Below the pieces are notes generated by a model that saw only the letters and a list, made by a program, of their open reading frames with translations, was not told the origin of the DNA and ran no database searches. A program made the translations under genes and the position numbers. From NCBI GenBank assembly GCA_030280995.1, contig JASXTE010000017.1, positions 7,205,001 to 7,269,000 on the forward strand: DNA of 64,000 bases, written 5' to 3'. The stretch is from Hemileia vastatrix. Lineage: Eukaryota > Basidiomycota > Pucciniomycetes > Pucciniales > Zaghouaniaceae. The first letter of the stretch is position 1. Each line of letters opens with the position of its first letter. Below are positions 1-11,619 of this stretch, one piece after another.

Positions 1-1763
1 CTGCATCAATCCAAATGCATCAACATTGAATTTAATGAGTCAGCTTGCCATTAAGTACCCTGCTCCAAAAAGAGCTAAGAAAACACAAATCTCACTGATG
101 CCAAGCACCTATTCCATTTCTACTCATCATTTGCTCTTCTATGAAGAGTAAATCTATACTGTAAGTTTCTCTTCTTAAAATACTTTCTTTTCTTATTACT
201 GACACACTTCCCTCTTCTACTTACACCACGTGCAAACAGCCGATGTATCCACCGCTACATCTGCTGACGTAGCGGAAATGTATTTCAAAAGCTGGCCTGC
301 TACATCGGCTAATTTTTTCTCACAGTTATCAGGCATTCCTCCCCCCAAAAAAGTGAGATCCTGGTCACCTGAAACAGTACATTGGGTCATCGGATATGCA
401 ATATCTTTTGCTTGTGGCTGCCCTCCACTGTGAGTTTGTAAGATTACCCTTGCATTCTCCTGCTGTTAAGGTTAGTGTTAGATTTCTATCACTATTTCAT
501 TGCCTAAAGGTTAGCATTAGGCTAACCATAATTTTTTTTCACCATACTTTAAGTCAGTGCTACTGCTCTGGTATCTGGTTAAAGTGAAACTGGCCAAATG
601 AAGCAAAAATAGATAGGTGATCTCAGAAGCATCCAAAAAGGTAGAGCCTTTGACGCCTCACCCTTATTTTTGCTCAAGTTTTAGTAAAAGTTTTTAAAAA
701 AATTATTTGAAATTAAATTTTATGTCTTTTATAGTCAAAGATGGGTCTGGGTGCTGTTTGCTAAATAAAATGACTAGGTAGCTAAAATAACAAAAAAATT
801 TAATAATATTAAATGAAAAATAATATTTATGATAGAAGAAAATAAGGAAGAGCTATATAAAAAAAAGTGCAACAGTCATTTTAAAAGTAAAGAATGTTAA
901 GGTTGAAAAAAATATAATGAAAAAATGAAAAGCTCACAGAATAAACCATGAGTGGGTAGCTAGATAAAAAAAAAGGAAAAACAGAAAACAAAAAAAAACA
1001 ATAGTCAGTTTTAAGGAGAACAAGAGTGGGGAGAATTTTAAGAATAGAGAAAAGGAAAAAGAAAAACTTACATTTATGGCCAGGAGCAACAATATGGAAG
1101 AGAGGAAATTGAAGAAAAGAGTGGGGAAAGAGGGCAAATATCCGATGATCCGATGCACTGCATCAGGTGACCTGGATCTCAATTTTTGGGGGGGAGGAAT
1201 GCCTGGATACTGTGAGAAAAAATTAGCCAACGTAGCGGGCCAGCTTTTGAAATACCTTTCCGCTACATCACACTGACGTTGAGGTGGATACGTCGGCTGT
1301 TTACACATGGTGTTAGGAGGTCCCTCATACCCCATAACCTGCAATGCCTCCATATTTACACATTGAAATCATTATCCCAGGTATTGAAGATGACCCATTC
1401 TGGGCTACCACTCTTGGCGCCATTTTTTCATCCACTAGTGAGGATGAGCTCACCTAGCCTGAACAAGAGGCCACCCCTCAACCTACCAGTATGGACAATT
1501 GGTTTTCTACTCCTGCAACCTTTGTTGACCCATTTGAGGACATGGCTTCTTAAATTCACCTCCATTTCCCTGAATATTGGCAAGTCCTCAGTAGAGGTTT
1601 TGCAGCTCCTTACTACTGCAACATCAATCACGTCAATACTACCTTCAATTCCATCAACAACTATCTTGAAAACACTCCAGCTCTCAATGAACAGAATATA
1701 AAAAATCAATTTCCCCTAGTAAAAACTCTGAATTCAACTTACAACAATATCTATAATGATTGA
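1..1763 (+). pseudogene. Decayed two-exon gene of unknown family, split by a MITE
   Basis: I do not recognise the family. Frame 2 from the window edge is open to a TAA at 149-151 and has polar, coding-like composition (SQLAIKYPAPKRAKK). A canonical donor GTAAGT lies at 161-166, and a pyrimidine tract runs up to a MITE inserted at 224. Beyond the MITE, TTAG-GAGG at 1313 reads as the matching acceptor. From ATG 1344 a frame continues to TGA 1761-1763, interrupted by TAG 1455 and TAA 1551; it is acidic and polar (GIEDDPFW, FPEYWQVLSRGF, NSINNYL). The alternative stop-free frame at 1279-1701 is Leu/Ser/Thr-rich and looks like a shadow. The start is outside the window. That it is a dead gene rather than TE debris is inference. 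Confidence 0.4.
224..1312. mobile_element. 1.09-kb MITE with ~170-bp TIRs and TTA duplication
   Basis: Left end CACCACGTGCAAACAGCCG is mirrored by the right end CGGCTGTTTACACATGGTG. The inverted similarity continues inward about 170 bp on each side (224-400 and 1140-1312), including the shared GTAGCGGAAA and GAGGAATGCC tracts. TTA flanks both ends (221-223, 1313-1315). No transposase is encoded: the interior is AT-rich with no supported gene. The terminal 19 bp resemble the ends of the large Plavaka-like element at 4293-11616, which also makes a 3-bp duplication, so this is probably a non-autonomous relative mobilised by that type of transposase. PIF/Harbinger elements also duplicate TWA, so assignment by TSD alone would be ambiguous. 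Confidence 0.8.
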
Positions 1764-2598
1764 GAGTATACCTTCCTTGATAGGGGCTAACGTAAGTCTC
1801 ATCCTTTTCCTTATCTTTTCCTAAAATACTAATATCTTTTCTAATTCTTCCTTTTTCAGCATCTTTTCCTCTTTTTCTAATTTTATAATTTTTATCTAAC
1901 TGTAAAAAAGTTTTACCTAGTGTATTATTATTTTCTTTGTAAATATAAAAAAAATTAATTCCCAAGAAAACTCCCATTACCAATTATTGCTCATTATTAC
2001 TATGTGAGAGTGAGAGAATTACATTAGTTCTTAGGGAAAATAAAATTTCTCCTGAAAACTCTTCTTTGAATTCTTCTGGAATAACCCTGAGACAATTAAA
2101 AATCTTCCTACATAACTTAATTTGTTAGAACCTCATCTTCTTCAACATCATATTCTTGAAGTAAATTCAGATCTTCCCAAGATCTTGCATTATTTAGAAC
2201 TAACCTTATTTCCCAGTTAACCTTGATACACTTTACTCTTCTGCTCATTAGCATCCTTACTTGTATACTATTCAGCACTTGCCTTTCATTTTTTTCTTTT
2301 AAGTGCCTAGTTCTCCATAAATAGAACTTGTAATATGCAATCCTTCCTTATACAATCAACTACACTACACAAGTTCTAATTAGCCATGAACCAATACTGT
2401 TCTTTACCTAGAGATCAGTGTGGTGATTTTTTCTAACATCACAATTTTAACTGTATTTTCTATTAGCCTTGTGCATATTCTACCTTTAGACCTGCTTTCA
2501 ATAAATGCTTTTACTTTCATAAGAAATGTACCTTTTCTTATGAATGTCCTAATTCTCCTAATGGTTATATCCAGCTCCCTTCTGGAGATAACTCTAGC
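1764..2598. other. AT-rich stretch without a supported gene
   Basis: Short open frames occur here (for example around 2404-2637 on both strands) but they are hydrophobic shadows with no recognisable motif. I see no repeat of other parts of the window. Confidence 0.5.
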
Positions 2599-3113
2599 AC
2601 TCCTACTATAATAGCTAGTCCCAGTAGCACTACTCATCCTTCTTCTAAAACTTTACTTGCTGACAGTGCATCTCTCCCAAAGTACTCTCAGCAAGAAATC
2701 TTCAACCAACCCAAGGCAGAATCCCCTTTTCCTTCTGAAAAAAATGTTGCATTACAGGCATTTTCTTCATATGCTCCCAACACTGTGAGAGTACTTTCCA
2801 CTTATAGGCAGCCTACAAGTCTGGTAGCTAAGAAGTCCATCATTCTTACTTTCACATAATCTTTTCTAATTTCAATTTCTTCAAAGGTTTTAAGGAATCT
2901 ACTTGGTTATGATGGGTCCCCCAACCTCTCCCATTTGTGCGTTTGATGCAAATATTTTTGCGCCTTTGCCTCATATATGATGCCATGTCATTCTCATATT
3001 ATTGTGCTCCTGCCTTTTTCTGAAAATGAGTTGAATTCCCATTACCATCATATTAAAATGATAGGTCAACTAATGAATGAAATAAGTTCCTCATCAATCC
3101 CTAGTTTTCCCAT
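2599..3113 (+). pseudogene. Coding-like debris, unknown family
   Basis: One frame (codons beginning at 2599) stays open for about 85 codons with Ser/Pro/Lys-rich, coding-like composition (SKTLLADSASLPKYSQQE, SSYAPNTVRVLSTY). It then continues past a TAA near 2857 and a TGA near 2944 to the edge of the LTR at 3114. It could be the end of the gene disrupted at 1-1763 or an unrelated TE fragment. No domain is recognisable. Confidence 0.25.
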
Positions 3114-4196
3114 TGTAGACAATCCTATAGTACTAGCCATAGACCTTGACCAAGGGAGTTTGAGTAAAACTGGAGAGAAAAACCCCTTTCCATTTGAGAA
3201 ATACCAGGTGAGATTTATTTGCTAGAGCAATTTGTAGACTGTTACAATACCCCTTCCAACACACTTCTTGACTGCTTTACAAGTCAAGACAGTAGCCAAT
3301 AGCAGACCACTGAGAACCAAAGAACCTGAAAACCTGAAATGCAGAGAAATCCACACCAGAAAACCAAAACACTGTGCACTTGTTGCACAGAAAACAACAA
3401 TAATACTTGATTCAGGTTGCAAAGCTACACCAGAGAAAACAGTTTCCAAAGTTGAGTTAAATGAAGAACTAACCTTGCAACATACACAGCCAATTGTGGC
3501 CAAAAAACAGTGAAAACTGAGTGAGAAACAATGATATAATTACCAGATGGTTGTACAATAATTAAGGTTTCCCCGAACTGTCTTCTTCAGTATGTACACA
3601 CAGACCACCTATCTAAAAATCCATGCACAGCAAAAAAATTGGCGCTTTTGACAGCCAAACTGAATAAAACCCTCTAGAAACACTCCCCAGCCTTCTATAA
3701 CCAAGGCAGGCATCCCGCCTAGAGGCGGGAGGGCCTCTTTGAAGCCAGAAAACCACCAAAAACATCTTATAAAGCCCGAAATACTTAGAAAAATCCACCA
3801 TGACTACTAAAACCCTTAAAACACAAAATTAAGCTATGAAAACATTGTGAAATAAAATATAGAGCCAAATTAGCCCTACTTAATGGTACTAAGCACTTAA
3901 CCCTAAGACTTAAGTTTAGCCCGTAAAACACAAAAAACAAAATTATACAGCTATCTTTTAGAAATGAAAAATGAGGAAATAACCCCTTAAAGCTTGGAAT
4001 GTGAAAAATATCAAAAGGAAATCAAATATAGAGAAAGACTGGGGCTATCCAATGGCAGTACCCACATACCCATAGTCCCAAAAATTACGGAATAAAGCCA
4101 AAATAACAAGTAATTATTTTAACAATGTCAATGAAAACATACACAAACCACATCAAACAGACCAACAGAGGCCTCATCCAATGTTGGAAGACCATA
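3114..4196 (-). repeat. LTR of gypsy B1 (3' LTR)
   Basis: On + it opens TGTAGACAATCC and ends ACCATA just before the polypurine tract; in element orientation the canonical TG...CA ends are read in reverse. It aligns along its length with 34375-35398 (shared TATAGTACTAG, GACCAAGGGAGTT and GGCGCTTTTGACAGCC blocks) and more distantly with 46699-47577. It contains no gene; open frames across it are shadows. Confidence 0.85.
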
Positions 4197-4206
4197 TCCT
4201 CCCTCC
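4197..4206 (-). promoter_or_regulatory. Polypurine tract of B1
   Basis: On the minus strand GGAGGGAGGA lies directly against the 3' LTR. The same tract, with the conserved flank GAGAATGTCC on +, adjoins the LTRs at 13901 and 35399. This is the expected site for plus-strand DNA priming in Ty3/gypsy elements. Confidence 0.8.
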
Positions 4207-4277
4207 AATTTAGAATGTCCACATTCTCCTTCATCAGATCCAGCGTGTTCAGCTTTCTTTCAAAATCTCCCTCTGAC

Positions 4278-4292
4278 ATGGGCCCTTTCTAA
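4278..4292 (+). pseudogene. 5' tip of antisense ORF 1 of B1, cut off by the Plavaka insertion
   Basis: ATG at 4278 lies 82 bp inside the LTR, exactly as in B2 (35398 to 35480). Only four codons and the TAA target site remain before the transposon; the reading resumes at 11620. In B2 the equivalent codons begin the first C-x2-C pair, so the transposon landed inside the cysteine cluster. Confidence 0.6.
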
Positions 4293-4616
4293 CACCACGC
4301 GCAAAAAGCCGACAAAACTGCCCCCACGTTGCCCAGACGTTGGGGAAGGGTGCCATGTTGACTAAAACATGGACAGCCGCCACGTCAGCTAAATCCAAGC
4401 TCATATGTTGCTATGTGGGCTCACTTCATCTCATGGTAACTAAGATGAAATCTTATGCTCAATTCATTGCCTGCATAAATAAAAAATGTTATCAAACTTC
4501 AATAGGACTAATTACGTCTTTGAGAGAAACAATATGGCATCAAAAAAAAGTGCACCGCTTTATCAAGCTAATGACAAAACTAAACTACTTGTTTAACATC
4601 CACTGAGTGCGAAATT
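4293..4616 (+). repeat. Left TIR of the Plavaka-like element
   Basis: Inverted copy of 11281-11616. The outer ~20 bp and the inner ~270 bp match well; a 30-40 bp stretch near 4310-4345 has diverged. An 88-codon frame is open across both TIRs but shows no domain. Confidence 0.85.
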
Positions 4617-4839
4617 GATCTAAACAACAAAATTTATCCTTCAATCCTCATTTTTATTATACTTCATCACAAAAAAACTAAAAAATCACTTCTAAACTAA
4701 TATAATCGTTTCACTTGAGATGTGAGAACTTTATGGCTACAACAACACCTATAATATCCAACCAGCTAATGACGTTCAAGCACAACTTTTTTCACTCCAA
4801 GAAAGTTTAAATCATCGAGACCAAGTTATCGCACAACTG

Positions 4840-6642
4840 ATGGAAAAGGTTAAAAATTTAGAGCTTCAACAATCTACATCAGCACAGGGGGAGTTAAAAG
4901 GAAAGAAAAAGGCATCCACACCGAAATCAGCTTCTAAAAATCAAGAAAGTAGAAAAGGTAAAAACAAACAAGCTGCAGCTTCTACCTCTACTCCAGTTCC
5001 AAGTATACCACGGAGGCCAGAAACTTTAGAAAGACCGACCCACTCACCAAAGACTCCCAGGAACAATAATGAATCAATCAAACCCAACCCTCCTGCCTTG
5101 TCTTCAAAAAAGAACCCAATGCAAATTATTATGCGTGAGCAACCTGATGGGTTTGAAAAAACAAAAGTAAATTTTTACATTATAATCAGTTTGAATCTTT
5201 TACTCATAAACTTACCTTCATTGTTTTTAAGGATGCACTTTTTTCCATATTAGACTTTTGTGGGCTCTTTTTGAAACTCGTGCTTTTCCACCACCATCAA
5301 ACCCAGACAAGCGAATAGAATTTTATCAGCGATTTACATCAGCCAATGAAATTAAAAATACCCTTTCAAACAATAAATCTGCGGAGCTGATTTCAAAGGA
5401 AGAAATTGAAGTCCTGAGAGACTTGAGGACTGGCAATAAGAAAATTGGCAAATGTATTGTGTATCTATCCAAGTTTTTCTTGATATATATGCGCTCTTCT
5501 CTGGTGAAACTTGGCATTTGTCATTGGGCACCCGACTTTAATGAACAGCCTGATTCAATCTATAACAAGGCTTGCAGAACTAGTGCGCTAATGACCTTTC
5601 GACAAGCATTAATTTCAAATGCTTACAAGTATATGAACATCAACAAATCCCACATGGACAACTATGGCCTTCTTCAACAGGCCTAAAATCATTACATTCA
5701 CTTCATGATGGCTAAGCGTTATGTGACCAAATCTTAAAATAAAGGAAAGCACAATCAAGAAGAGGAAAGCGAAGTTATACAAAAGGCTCGTCAAAGGGTA
5801 AGTATTCACCTTGAAATCTATGGGAAAAAACACTTACTTTAATGTTATCATACAGCTTTGTGATGCACAATTCAAGTTTGCAATTAATAATATATTTCCT
5901 CTATGTTATAGAGAAATAATAGACTACCTTCAAGCTCATAGTGACAACGAATATTTTCCAAAAAAAAAATGTCTATTTAGTCAAATACTTGCCTTACCGT
6001 TCTGAAGCGGCCAATATTTTCTTTTGCCGGTTGGATTCTGAAATGAAGAGGAACAAAAAGATGGAAGGAAAATTCCCAAAACAACGTACACGCATTTGAG
6101 TAAAAAATCCTGAAGAAACGGCATTCCCAAAAGCCCCAAAAGGATTGACAATTGACTTTTATGATGCTGAATGGTATAAAAATTTACTTCCGGCCCAGAG
6201 GGAAAATTTAGCTAACAACGACAAGATAGCATTTTTGCCTGATCCACTCAAATCCATTCAAGGAAAACAACATCTTGATGAAAAGTTAAATGATAAGAAG
6301 TTCACTGAAAAACACTGGGACACTGCTACAAAAGATTATAATTTTGATCACGAAGAAGTAAATGAATATGACTTTGAGGAAGAAGTTGATGATGATAATG
6401 AAAATAAAAGTAATTATGGTGGAAGTGTCAGTCTTCATAGTAGCTCAGAGTTGAGTGAGAATGATTCTACATATAGTGAAGAAGAATCAGAAAGTTATGA
6501 AGACAATGATGAAAATCAACTTACCTCAAACGGAGTGGAAGATGTGGAAATGTTCGATCCAAGAGCAATAAATAAAGATCCAGAGGATGAAAATAACTTT
6601 AGAATGGGTTTACATGGCGTATTTTCTGATAATTGGTCTTGA
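4840..6642 (+). pseudogene. Companion gene of the Plavaka-like transposon, decayed
   Basis: A multi-exon gene readable in pieces. Residues from ATG 4840 form a Lys/Ser/Pro-rich linker; an intron probably runs from GTAAAT (5166) to an AG near 5250. A conserved block follows at 5258-5686 (ETRAFPPPSNPDKRIEFYQRF, CHWAPDFNEQPDSIYNKACR). After TAA at 5684-5686 the same frame resumes (NHYIHFMMAKRY), then an intron from GTAAGT near 5798. A further block, with frameshifts in the A-run near 5960, leads into PKGLTIDFYDAEWYK and FLPDPLKSIQGKQH (6145 on). The acidic C-terminus (EEEVDDDNENK) ends at 6642. I recognise this domain order from highly repeated rust proteins of unknown function. It converges on the transposase gene; a role in transposition is inferred only from linkage. 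Confidence 0.7.
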
Positions 6643-8234
6643 ATAAGTGGTCAAGTGATAAATGTAGTGGTATCTGGCGTAATGATATGTTTAGTAATAA
6701 GGTATTTTTTTGAGTATAGAATCAATTATCTAAAATAAACAGGTGAATTAAAATCGGAATATACATGGATAACGTCAAGAAAGACAGTGATAATGTGATT
6801 AATAGAGAGAGTTATGAATCGGAAGTATATCCTGCTTATATCAAGAATTGTAATAAAAAATGAAATTGTTTAAAAAAATTGAAAATAATTTAAAAAATTA
6901 TATACTTATTCTCAAACACCTGAACAACAATCAATAATTGAGATGGAAGAGGTATAAGCTTATATATAGCAGTAGCATAAGACAGTCAATGTCAAAAACA
7001 ATATTTAGAAACTTGAAAGAAATGCAAACGAGGGGCTGGAGAAACTTATAAATGTGGAAAAGCAGAAAATCCTAATTTGAAATTAATATTTTAGGTAAAA
7101 TCCAATCATATATGTTGGGGCAGTTTAAGAGCGGAAAGTTATTAAAAGCTGATTTTGATAAAAACAGGAAGTTGGTTCACTTAAAGAGAAAAAAACGCAT
7201 CAGGAGGTGAATACAAAGAGCATGATAAGTGATCTCATTTGGCTAAAAAAATTAGATGGGAGATTGGGTAAATAGAATTTTGGAAAAATGATTGGAGTTT
7301 TGTAAGGATTTAAATTAAGTTGTTTATTATTTTTAAGCTCAGAAATTTTCAAATAAATAATTAAAAGAATAATTACAATCAGAAATTTTCATTGCAACTA
7401 GTTTGAAGATACTGATAAACAGATTATATTTTTAATTTTATGAGCTTGAGGATGGGGTAAATAGTAGAAAAATGGCTCGCTCATGAAGCTCAAATGTCCA
7501 AAAGCAACTAAAAACATATTTTCTTGTTTTAAAGTTTAATATAAAATAAACTAGAATATGATTCAGGAGCCAGAGAGCCTTATGAGCGTGAAAAAGTAGA
7601 AAATCCTAATTTGTAGTTCTCATTGTAGGTATAAAAAAATTAGACTAGAAAATGATTCAGGAGCCAGAGAGCCTTATGAGCGTGAAAAAGTAGAAAATCC
7701 TAATTTTTAGTTCTCATTGTAGGTATAAAAAATATTATACTAGAAAATGATTCAGGAGCCAGAGAGCCTTATGAGTGTGAAAAAGTAGAAAATCCTAATT
7801 TGTAGTTCTCATTGTTGGTATAAAAAAAATTAGACTAGAAAATGATTCAGGAGCCAGAGAGCCTTATGAGCGTGAAAAAGTAAAAAATCCTAATTTGTAG
7901 TTCTCATTCTAGGTATAAAATGATGATATACATACTATTTTAAGTTTATTTGCAAGATCTGCATATTGTTTAAGGAAAATTTCCTTGCCATTTTGATAAA
8001 CCTACAGCGTGTCCACTAATTTAATTTGATTATCTTAAAAGCACCAATTGTTTCCGTTACTGATGTATTTGATCTCCTAGTTTGATTTAAATTTAGCAAT
8101 TGATATGTAGTTTTTCATTATATATGTTGCTACAGCACTTTGTTCTATGTCTGAATGTTATAAATCTTACACTTAATAGAATTTGTCGGCTACTCAACTT
8201 TCAACTGTAAGACAAAATTTAATGAAATAAAAAT
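6643..8234. other. AT-rich spacer between the two transposon genes
   Basis: No coding frame of convincing composition. It contains the tandem array at 7550-7918; the rest is unstructured AT-rich DNA. Confidence 0.6.
7550..7918 (+). repeat. Four tandem ~95-bp repeats
   Basis: Units start with GATTCAGGAGCCAGAGAGCC at about 7560, 7654, 7749 and 7844 (period 94-95) and end in TTCTCATTGTAGGTATAAAA. Copies are nearly identical. A single diverged relative (GAGGGGCTGGAGAAACTTAT... AGCAGAAAATCC) is visible near 7030-7080. The array lies in the spacer between the convergent genes of the transposon. Confidence 0.9.
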
Positions 8235-11127
8235 TTAAACATCTATTTCCATTTCCATGTTGTCTTTATCCATGACATATGCAGTAGTCGATATAAATAT
8301 TTGTAATGGGCTCAATAGTATTGAACGTCTTTTAACCCCCAAAACATATTGACCAAGTGCTCTATAGGCCACTGGGCCAGCTATCATTCTTTTGCTTACA
8401 ACCTTGATATTTCCAGCCCCTGTGATAGCCCTTCGATACACTCCTAACAATTTGAATATTTCACTAATTTCATTATTTTCTTGTACTTCATCCAAGACAT
8501 TGATGCAAACTACTATTCCTTCTTCTTCACCAAACACGTTTACCACTTTTAATACCTTTGCGAATTCTTGTTCTCCATTAGCAAAAACTTCGCAATAGTT
8601 ATTTGGTTTATTCTTTGAAATACTGCTGCCGTTATCTAATTTCAGACTTTGAAGCTCCTTCCCCCACTGATTTAGAATTTTTGATCCTTCCGGGTGTGGG
8701 AACTCAGAATAATGAAAAAGGTTGGGTCCATCTTGTCTATAAAAATATAATATATTATTGTAGAGCTGACCAGTCAATTCTATTTTTTTACTGATAGATT
8801 TATGACTTCTTGATTGATCATCCATATCATTTAGCAAATTCTTCCCCATCAGTCTTTGAAGTTGACAAAACCGACTCATTACTGTTGTTGAAATCTCAGC
8901 TTTTTATTAAAAACAGAACATAAGTTTTAAGTTTTTCTTATATTAGAAAAATAAGTACTAACATTTTTTTTATTTGTTTTTATTTTTTGAATTATGCCAA
9001 TCAATCGCTCACCATAGAATTCTGATATACTTACCAAAGGCACCCACCAGCTAAGTTGTTCTGGAATGTCCCAGGCGTAGTGATTATTAGGACGCTGGCA
9101 TAGCCCCTCCCATATAATTTTTGATGTTCTCATGTATTCGGCATATCTATCTGCAAATTGATTGGGCATATCGGCTGTTACTTCTTTCGAACTAACAATT
9201 TTTGTGCATTGAACAATTGCACAAAAGTTTTGAATGCTAAATTTCTCTTCTCTTAACTGACCCACAAAATCGATTCCATCTAGTATTGTATCTAGCCAGG
9301 CTAATGGTAGATGAACGGAAAACAAATTCATCCATTCACAAGCTTTCAATTTTTCATTCTTTGCTGTTCCGACCCCCTTAGGCACTATAACTTGTCTTAT
9401 TGCTTCAAGAAGTTTTTCCTGTTGCTATTTATCGTAAGTTCTATTCCTTATTCCACTTGACCTATTAGCTTCACTCTCACTTGATTCATACTCAGTAGCT
9501 GATCCATCTAATGTGCTATTATGAGACTTTTTGTTTTTGTTTTTAGGTTTGTGATTCCAACAATCTCGAAAGTGATGACTGAGTACACCTTTATACCAAT
9601 TGTGAAGTATTCCCAGAAAAATCGAATTAAAAGGATCCCAGTAACTGAGATGACTAAGCTCAGACCACCTCACTCCAGTTGCCTGAGTTAACCTTGACTG
9701 ATCAGCCAAAGTACATGCATCTCTCCATTGATGAGAAGTAAAAAGAGTATCTTCCCTTTCTCTCTTTTCACCAAGACTTAATTTACTAATATCTGATTTA
9801 TCTATATGACACCACAAGCAGGGCTTTGCAGAGGAATGAGATGAATATCCACCAACTTTATGTGTTGCCACTATGTCACCAATTAAAGCTACCAATTTAG
9901 CTGTCACAGTTCGACCATTTGGGAACAGGTGAGTTTCAATATGAATACCTTTTTCAATTTTAAGTAACATATCTACTAAAGGATGAAGAATGTTACTGAT
10001 AGTTGCCATATCAGGTTGATTAGGAGCTGGAATAATAGCTGCAAGAAAGGTATATTGACTCTTATGGTACATCCATGGTGGTAGATTTAGACAATACATT
10101 GCGACAACACCTATTGATACTATTTTTCCTGAAATTTTGTTTCCGTAGGGGTTGTAACAATCCACAAACAATGAAAAATCTAAGTTGAGGTCAGTAATTT
10201 TCTTGTTATTAGCAGGCATATCAATCAACAACTCCTTGTACGCATTTGATTGAAGATAATCGTGTATTTTTCCATCAGTTGTTTCTCCCGAATGGGTAGC
10301 CTGCTTTTCAATTTCATTCTCCACATTTGATAAGCCAAGAAGCCAGCCAAGCCAGTCACTAAAGCTTTTAAGAACAAAGCAAATTTTAGGTTTTCTGAAA
10401 CTTTGAAGATTTTCATTTTCAGTATCAAGCAGCAATTCATCAGGTGGGGTGATTTCTTGAAAGAGGTATTCATTGCAAACAGCGGATTGTTGTGTAGGTC
10501 GGTAGCCACACTTATCGGGAGAAATATAAGGATGGTACAAGCAATAAAATTTTGGGCAACAAACAAATTTTTATGTTTTGGGATTTATTTTTAGTCTAGT
10601 AGTAACCGTGCAGATGTCTTTTGGGATCTGGGATATGAAGTAAACTTCGGGTGGCAGGCGGCAGCAATTTCTGACAATGTAGGACATGCACTGAATAATA
10701 TAATTCATCTTCTTGCTACTGATACCACAAACTAGATTTAGCCAGGCAATGAATCCATAGATATGGCCTAAGAAAAACAATAAAAATTAGCCTGTTTATA
10801 TAAGTTGGAAGTTAAAGGTACCATACGTGGTGAGATTGATTTTTCATGATTAATATTGATATCTTCATCAGGAGTTGAAAACCTATGGCCATGGTCTGAT
10901 TTTGAAGCCTTGGGAAAATTAACTGCACTGTTGGATTCCAAAAGATTGAGATTTTGGAAAGATTCGATAAGGGTGCTTTCTACTAGTTGGTGTTTCCTCC
11001 AAGTGGTTTGATGTACGTAGCATCCCTTAATTTCCTCACCAGCCGAATTTAGTGTTGTGAAGTTACTGCATTTTTGACACTGAAAAAATAATGAAGAAAT
11101 TTTTGGTTCTTTGCTAGTATCATTCAT
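8235..11127 (-). pseudogene. Plavaka-type transposase (tnp2 family), decayed
   Basis: Exon 1 starts at ATG 11127 and carries a CQKC pair; an intron of about 59 nt (donor near 10826, acceptor TTAG at 10768) leads to HIYGFIAWLNLVCG. TAA at 10571-10573 interrupts the frame before a CCP...CGYR zinc-ribbon-like segment. The core (10540-9425) holds FSDWLGWLLG, the tnp2-type Asp block LFVDCYNPYGNKISGK, LPPWMYHKSQYTFLAAIIP, C-LWC, and TGVRWSELSHLSYWDPFNS followed by LHNWYKGVLSHHFRDCW, an HNW-x-GVL-x-HHFR form I associate with rust copies. TAG at 9425-9427 breaks it again; the C-terminal part (9385-8927, then 8879-8235) follows through a short intron. The order and length match an intact family member, so this is one gene with at least two nonsense codons. 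Confidence 0.85.
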
Positions 11128-11280
11128 TCTAGTAACAAGTTTTTTTACTGTTGAGAGGTGACTGAGTAGTTATAAGATAGATAATGGCAAGATTTTAAGA
11201 ATTATAGTGCAGCTTAAACCATAAAGAAAACCCTAATATATTTCTTAAGTGTTACTTATCTTAGTAGGGTGAAATTCTGC

Positions 11281-11616
11281 AAATTTTGCACTCAATGGAT
11301 TTTAAACAAGTAGTTTAGTTTTGTCATTAACATGATAAAGCAGTGCACTTTTTTTTGATGCCATATTGTTTCTCTCAAAGACGTAATTAGTCCTATTGAA
11401 GTTTGATAACATTTTTTATTTATGCAGGCAATGAATTGAGCATAAGATGTCATCTTAGTTACCATAAGATGAAGTGAGCCCACATAGCAACATATGAGCT
11501 TGGCTTTAGCTGACAAAGCGGCTGCCCATGTTTTAGTCAATGTGGCACCCTTCCCCAACATCACCTCATTGTCTGCACGACATGAGGCTGGTTTCGTCAG
11601 CTGTTTGTGCGTGGTG
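11281..11616 (-). repeat. Right TIR of the Plavaka-like element
   Basis: Inverted copy of 4293-4616. The ORF readable on the minus strand here mirrors the one in the left TIR. Confidence 0.85.
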
Positions 11617-11619
11617 TAA

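Larger units (their letters stand above)
4293..11616. mobile_element. 7.3-kb Plavaka-like (tnp2/CACTA-type) DNA transposon
   Basis: Terminal inverted repeats at 4293-4616 and 11281-11616 begin CACCACGCGC and CACCACGCAC, and TAA flanks both ends (4290-4292, 11617-11619). Two convergent genes lie inside: a companion gene on + (4840-6642) and a tnp2-family transposase on - (11127-8235). The 1.6-kb spacer between them holds tandem repeats. B2 has the unoccupied site at 35488-35500 (TTGCCAATACTGC), which confirms both boundaries and the 3-bp duplication. Both genes carry nonsense codons, so this copy is not autonomous. Plavaka elements are known across basidiomycetes. Confidence 0.9.

Noticed and set aside
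934..1353. 139-aa minus-strand ORF inside the MITE
   Set aside because: Half TIR sequence, half low-complexity Phe/Leu; not a transposase.
1279..1701. 140-aa stop-free frame after the MITE
   Set aside because: Leu/Ser/Thr-rich, out-of-frame reading of a more polar frame that looks like the true (decayed) coding sequence; it also starts inside the MITE.
4340..4606. 88-aa ORF open in the left TIR and mirrored in the right TIR (11292-11654)
   Set aside because: TIRs are copies of each other, so shared openness is not independent evidence; no domain, and several amino-acid changes between the copies.
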